From assembly GCA_002483445.1 (NCBI GenBank), contig DLHY01000150.1, positions 135,401 through 151,946 of the forward strand: 16,546 nucleotides of DNA, written 5' to 3'. Under the pieces are notes generated by a model. The model was not told the origin of the DNA, searched no databases, and worked only from the letters and a program-made list of their open reading frames with translations. The DNA comes from Blastocatellia bacterium UBA7656. GTDB lineage: Bacteria; Acidobacteriota; Blastocatellia; UBA7656. Made by a program: the position numbers and the translations under genes. Shown in pieces: positions 13,045-16,546 of the stretch. How positions within the stretch are numbered: the stretch's first letter is position 1; each line of letters begins with the position of its first letter.

Positions 13045-15828
13045 TTACGGAACAACTACAAGGTCTCGGCCCTGTCGCTGAACTTTCAGCAACACTGTCC
13101 CGCAGACAGGATTGTTCACCCGCAAAAACCTTATTGCCTGATCGGGGAAGAAATCGACGAACGACTGACTGTTGATCTGTCCTTTGCCGATGAGCTTCGT
13201 CCCGCTCGTGTTGTGCTTGGTCTTCTTGAAGGTGACGAACTGTGTTCCGGCTTCGCTCGTCGATACTTCGAGCGTCGAGGTCTGCGAGAAGAATATTTCA
13301 GGCCCCGATTGAGGCGCGGTCGTCCTGAGCGTCAACTGATTCATGGAATTGTTGAGCCTCATATCAGCAGTATTGATGGTCGGCCCGTTGTCCTGAATCG
13401 TGAAGTTCGAGTTGCTGGCATCCAGAGTCGTCGCTCCGCCCTGAATCCTCGCCACGACAGCCACTCTCGCCTGCATCGAGCAGACGGAAGGAACAGTCCA
13501 CGGGAAAGCCCTGACAGAGGCTCCCAGAGCCGGTTGTGTGGGACTCACGAATGCGATGGGGGTATTGAAGTTGTTCCCGCCATTGGTCGACAAAAACAAA
13601 TCGAACCCCGTCACCTGATTAGCCACATCTTCGGGAACGACCCATGTGATATTGACCGCCTGACCGAACCTGAACGAATCGCCTCCATTGGGTGTCGCAA
13701 GAGCTACGGTCACTCCGATATCGTTTATCGTGAAGTCGCTGTTGCTGTCATCCTGCCCCTGCGCGTCCTGATCGTCGAAGGCGGTGATGCGAATGCGGGC
13801 CGTCGTGGTGTTAAGCCCAATGGGAACAGCCCAGGCGAACAGGCGGCTGGCTCCCGCGACGTTCGAAGCTATGATCGTATTAAACGATAGCCCGCCGTTT
13901 GTCGAAAGCCTCACCTCGAATCGCTGAATCGTCGCGTCGCCGTTCGGATCGGAAGCCGTCCAGGTGATATCGAAATTCGCGCCGCCCGATACGGTGTTTC
14001 CTCCGTTGGGCGCGGTCACTGCGACCACAGGCGGCTGGTTGACAGGCGGCACAGTAGTCGACTCGGCCAGAAGCGCGTACACTCTTCCGGCATCGGGGCG
14101 AGTCGATCCGGGAACGACGACGTTGTGAAAAGGAGCGCCTGCGATTAGATCACCGCCCTGATTATTGTCGAGGTCGCCGGAAGCTATCGCCCATCCAAGC
14201 TCATCATCCGCCCCTTGACCAATGACTCGAAAATCGTCCTGCCTCAAAGCGAGGTCGCGCTCGGCGAAGAACAACAGCGTCGGCCCGCCGAAGAATACAT
14301 GCACGGCCCCTGCGTCTTCTCTCGCGGTGAGATCGAATCCCGGAGCGCCTACGGCCATATCGGTTATTGTATCGTTGTTGCCGGTCGTGTTTATATTCAC
14401 CGCCTTTACAGTCGAGCCTAAGTGATCGCCTGTGGCCGCGCCGTAGATCGTCAGTTGAGCCGTCGCCAGAGAGATATCGATTCGTCTTTCAACCGCAGGC
14501 GCAACCGGATTGATGGCCGTCCCTCCCGTGAGAACGTAAGCCTCGCCCGCGTCCTCTTCTTCATCCGGGGCATCGACGCGGCCATCCGCATCGGGAGCGC
14601 CGAGCAGTATGTCAGCGTTGCCGTCATTGGTGACATCGCCCGTGGAAACTGAAGCGCCCAGATGATCACCGGCAGAATTTCCGTATATGGAAACCGTTGG
14701 CCGCGCATCCGCCAGAAGCGAGGCGATATCGAACGTCCTCGATGTATCGACTCCCAGGGGAAAGAGGTTCACTCCTCCGGCGAAGATGAAGACCGCGCCG
14801 GTTTCAGTCGCCGTTCCCGGCGTGGGTCTGTCCGAGAGAGGTGCGCCGACGAGAAGATCAGCAGGCGCGTTTCCATTCACATTGCCGATGTCAACTGATG
14901 AGCCGAGCAGGCTGCCCTCCTCGCCGAATATTCTTACTGCCGCGACGGTTGCGCCGAGATCGATCACTCCGCCGCCCGCGCCTATGGTGGTGGAGCCGAA
15001 TACGACATAAGCTGCGCCCGCGTCTGTGCGATCATTGGCGGGGCCGTCGTTTCGAGGAGCGCCGATGAGCAGGTCAGGAATGGTTGTCACTCCGCCCGCG
15101 TGTCCTGTGGCAAGCGCGCTGCCGAACTCATCCCCCGATCTTTCGCCGAAGATGGTCACGTTGGCTGTGGCAGGGGTGGCAAGGTCTATCGTTCCGGTCG
15201 GGAAACCTATGCTTCCGAACAGGACGAAGACGGCTCCGGTATCAGCGCGCGGAGTAGCGCCGTTGAAGTTTGCGCCGTTAGCTCCCATGATCAGATCGGA
15301 TATTCCATCGCCGTTGATGTCACCTGCGGCGACTGCGACTCCGAGGTTATCGCCCGCAGCCGAACCGAATATCCTCACTTCGGGCTGACTGCCTGTCGCC
15401 GGGGTCAGATTCGTGTCTACCGTCGTCGTGCCAGGAGCGGGAGGGAATGCTTTTCCGAAAATCACATAGACGGCCCCGGCGTTAGCGCGCGCTGCGCCCC
15501 CTGTGGGAGTGAAGTCGACTTCGGACGCGCCTGTTGCGATATCGTCGAAACCGTCGTTATTGAAATCGCCCGTCGCTACGGCGTGAGCGCGAGGAAGCGT
15601 GTCGAAGGAATCGGGCGCATCATTGCCTGAAAGATTGTCGTCATCATTTGCGCCGAGGACAGACAGGCGCGCAGCGGTCACGTTGAGATCGACGGTTTGA
15701 ACAAGCTGCGGCGTGATCTGATCGCCTGCCGAAGAAGCGATGCCTGATGAATCAGTGACAAACATAAGCCCTGTCATCGCGATTACCAGTATCGCGGAGA
15801 TTGATCGGCTTCCCTTTAGCGGAATCAT
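13045..15828 (-). CDS. secreted FG-GAP (integrin-alpha-like) beta-propeller protein with Ig/Fn3-like domains
   Basis: This is a 927-residue exported protein. The signal peptide is MIPLKGSRSISAILVIAMTG with cleavage near 30-34. Seven FG-GAP blades occupy ~84-590, each with a GDxNxDGxxD-like calcium loop, a LLxGAP motif and an AGAVYVxFG strand. Examples are GDFNNDGFDDIATGA at 87-101, GDINGDGISDLIMGA at 169-183 and GDVTNDGNADILLGAP at 397-412. Seven is the number in an integrin-alpha propeller. Two related Ig/Fn3-like domains follow (~598-702 and ~705-811; APNGGNTVSG / TPNGGDSFRF, both with LSTNGG). A C-terminal beta module ends at 927. ATG 15828 is supported by GGGGAGGG (15837-15844). Surface adhesion or calcium-dependent binding is inferred from the folds. 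No anchor (LPxTG, PEP-CTERM, T9SS tail) was recognised, so the final location is unknown. Confidence 0.9.
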   Translation of the reverse strand: MIPLKGSRSISAILVIAMTGLMFVTDSSGIASSAGDQITPQLVQTVDLNVTAARLSVLGANDDDNLSGNDAPDSFDTLPRAHAVATGDFNNDGFDDIATGASEVDFTPTGGAARANAGAVYVIFGKAFPPAPGTTTVDTNLTPATGSQPEVRIFGSAAGDNLGVAVAAGDINGDGISDLIMGANGANFNGATPRADTGAVFVLFGSIGFPTGTIDLATPATANVTIFGERSGDEFGSALATGHAGGVTTIPDLLIGAPRNDGPANDRTDAGAAYVVFGSTTIGAGGGVIDLGATVAAVRIFGEEGSLLGSSVDIGNVNGNAPADLLVGAPLSDRPTPGTATETGAVFIFAGGVNLFPLGVDTSRTFDIASLLADARPTVSIYGNSAGDHLGASVSTGDVTNDGNADILLGAPDADGRVDAPDEEEDAGEAYVLTGGTAINPVAPAVERRIDISLATAQLTIYGAATGDHLGSTVKAVNINTTGNNDTITDMAVGAPGFDLTAREDAGAVHVFFGGPTLLFFAERDLALRQDDFRVIGQGADDELGWAIASGDLDNNQGGDLIAGAPFHNVVVPGSTRPDAGRVYALLAESTTVPPVNQPPVVAVTAPNGGNTVSGGANFDITWTASDPNGDATIQRFEVRLSTNGGLSFNTIIASNVAGASRLFAWAVPIGLNTTTARIRITAFDDQDAQGQDDSNSDFTINDIGVTVALATPNGGDSFRFGQAVNITWVVPEDVANQVTGFDLFLSTNGGNNFNTPIAFVSPTQPALGASVRAFPWTVPSVCSMQARVAVVARIQGGATTLDASNSNFTIQDNGPTINTADMRLNNSMNQLTLRTTAPQSGPEIFFSQTSTLEVSTSEAGTQFVTFKKTKHNTSGTKLIGKGQINSQSFVDFFPDQAIRFLRVNNPVCGTVLLKVQRQGRDLVVVP

Positions 15829-16218
15829 AGAAAAAACCCTCCCCTGTTTTTTTTATCTCTGGCTCGTGGCTGAGACTTCCACCTGGTCTCGTGAACAGAC
15901 GCACTGACTCTAAAAATCTGTGGCGAGAATGAACGGTCTGTTTAGACTAGATGAATAGGAGAGAAGTCGTCAAACGCTCGGCGGCCTGGAGAGAAGCGGG
16001 AAACGAAAAACAAGGATAAAACAAGAAATGAGGCAATGCGGCTCTCGTCTATTTGCTGGAGGAGAGTGTTGGCTCTGAGCGGCGATTCTTTGCTGAGTCT
16101 CGCTTGATCGACGCTGCTCGATCATCGATCATTGAATTCACATCCGCCTTGAAGTTGGTTTCCGTTTCATGGAATCATCGAATTAACAGTAAATTTCATG
16201 TTTGAAGCAGGAGGTTTT
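15829..16218. other. intergenic region between divergent FG-GAP and toxin-antitoxin genes
   Basis: No gene is seen in these 390 bases. They must hold the promoters of both flanking genes, but no convincing -35/-10 pair was found. The only structured part is the GATCGA/TCGATC site described separately. Confidence 0.55.
16106..16130. promoter_or_regulatory. possible operator upstream of the antitoxin gene
   Basis: GATCGA-CGCTGC-TCGATC (16106-16123) is an inverted repeat, directly followed by a further ATCGATC. It lies about 90-110 bases upstream of the antitoxin start. Phd/YefM antitoxins repress their own promoters through palindromes, so this is a candidate site, but it is unproven and somewhat far upstream. 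Confidence 0.3.
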
Positions 16219-16509
16219 ATGATAGACCTGAATGACATTCATTCGCTGACAGATTTTCAGCGACGCACGAAAGAGTATCTCTCTCGGCTCAAAAAATCCG
16301 GGCGGCCTGTTGTGCTTACAGTCAATGGCAAGGCGGAATTCGTCGTACAGGATGCGGTTTCCTACCAGAGAATGCTCGAACTGATTGATCGCGCGGAAGC
16401 CATCGAAGGCATTCGTCGTGGACTTGAAGAGATCAAGCAGGGAAAGACCCGTCCGGCTAAACAGGTTTTTGCGAAGTTGCGAAAGAAACACCGTATCTCG
16501 GAGGAATAA
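16219..16509 (+). CDS. Phd/YefM-family antitoxin
   Basis: This 96-residue antitoxin belongs to a type II toxin-antitoxin pair. Its N-terminal half should bind DNA and autorepress the operon, and its C-terminal half should wrap the toxin. The start (LNDIHSLTDFQRRTKEYLSRLKK), the block RPVVLTVNGKAEFVVQD and the final helix region (SYQRMLELIDRAEAIEGIRRGLEEIK) are typical of the family. ATG 16219 is preceded by AGGAGG (16209-16214); an in-frame ATG at 16198 would add seven residues without a ribosome binding site. The stop overlaps the next start by one base (TAATG), which implies translational coupling with the toxin. Confidence 0.9.
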   Translation: MIDLNDIHSLTDFQRRTKEYLSRLKKSGRPVVLTVNGKAEFVVQDAVSYQRMLELIDRAEAIEGIRRGLEEIKQGKTRPAKQVFAKLRKKHRISEE

Positions 16510-16546
16510 TGAAGTATCAGGTCGAGGTAACGGAGCAGGCTTCGAA
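16509..16546 (+). CDS. RelE/ParE-like toxin (3' partial)
   Basis: Only 12 full codons are visible, beginning MKYQVEVTEQAS. The ATG overlaps the antitoxin stop by one base and is preceded by GGAGG (16500-16504). This N-terminal pattern, a short beta strand then T-x-x-A, is common in RelE/ParE toxins, and the pairing with a Phd/YefM antitoxin supports it. Whether the target is mRNA (RelE) or gyrase (ParE) cannot be told from this fragment. Confidence 0.65.
   Translation, partial: MKYQVEVTEQAS

Noticed and set aside
15100..15630. Plus-strand frames opposite the FG-GAP gene (13213-13890, 15100-15630 and others)
   Set aside because: They are antisense to a well-supported repeat protein and show only mirrored repeat composition.
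15829..15960. Possible riboswitch or structured leader upstream of the FG-GAP gene
   Set aside because: Only a short GAGAC/GTCTC stem and a repeated CACGAG were seen; no known riboswitch core could be matched.
16183..16491. Minus-strand 102-residue frame over the antitoxin gene
   Set aside because: It overlaps the antitoxin, which has a consensus ribosome binding site and recognised family features.

Overview
The window reads as chromosomal DNA of a GC-rich, Gram-negative-type bacterium with many exported proteins. The mix of a ferredoxin-dependent 2-oxoacid oxidoreductase, a large LRR-Roc-COR GTPase, FG-GAP and ankyrin-TonB secreted proteins, and abundant small palindromic repeats suggests Acidobacteriota, perhaps class Blastocatellia. 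That placement is inference from gene content; no rRNA or marker gene is present to settle it.

Layout from left to right. Positions 1-2653 (+) carry the 3' part of a fused gamma-alpha subunit (korA-like) and the beta subunit (korB-like) of a 2-oxoacid:ferredoxin oxidoreductase. A heptanucleotide tandem repeat lies between them. Positions 2759-2823 hold a two-hairpin repeat element between convergent genes. Positions 2857-6021 (-) encode a 1054-residue Roco protein, followed upstream by tRNA-Ser(GCU) on the same strand with its own promoter and terminator. Positions 6538-6816 hold a second, inverted copy of the two-hairpin element. It is split by a 211-bp MITE-like element that has 15-bp terminal inverted repeats and a 6-bp target duplication.

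Positions 6991-8925 (+) encode a membrane cellulose-synthase-like family 2 glycosyltransferase, under a clear sigma70-type promoter. Positions 9020-11164 (+) encode an exported M28/DUF4910-type metallopeptidase with a PqqD-like C-terminal domain. It is followed after 18 bp by an exported ankyrin-repeat/TonB-C protein (11183-11953). A paralogue of exactly the same length lies at 12139-12909. The gap between the paralogues contains a copy of the 3' end of the peptidase gene, which shows that the array arose by tandem duplication, and a small inverted-repeat element found only before the second copy.

Positions 13045-15828 (-) encode a secreted protein with seven FG-GAP blades (integrin-alpha-like propeller), two Ig/Fn3-like domains and a C-terminal beta module. 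The right edge has a Phd/YefM antitoxin gene overlapping by one base the start of a RelE/ParE-like toxin gene that runs off the window.

The genes do not form one pathway. The left operon is central metabolism, the middle (Roco gene, tRNA and nested repeats) looks like an accessory junction, and the right half is a cell-envelope/secreted set. The strongest unusual observations are the nested mobile repeat at 6538-6816, the traceable tandem duplication at 11131-12909, and the Roco protein with a putative zinc ribbon, coiled coil and hydrophobic helix after its GTPase core.
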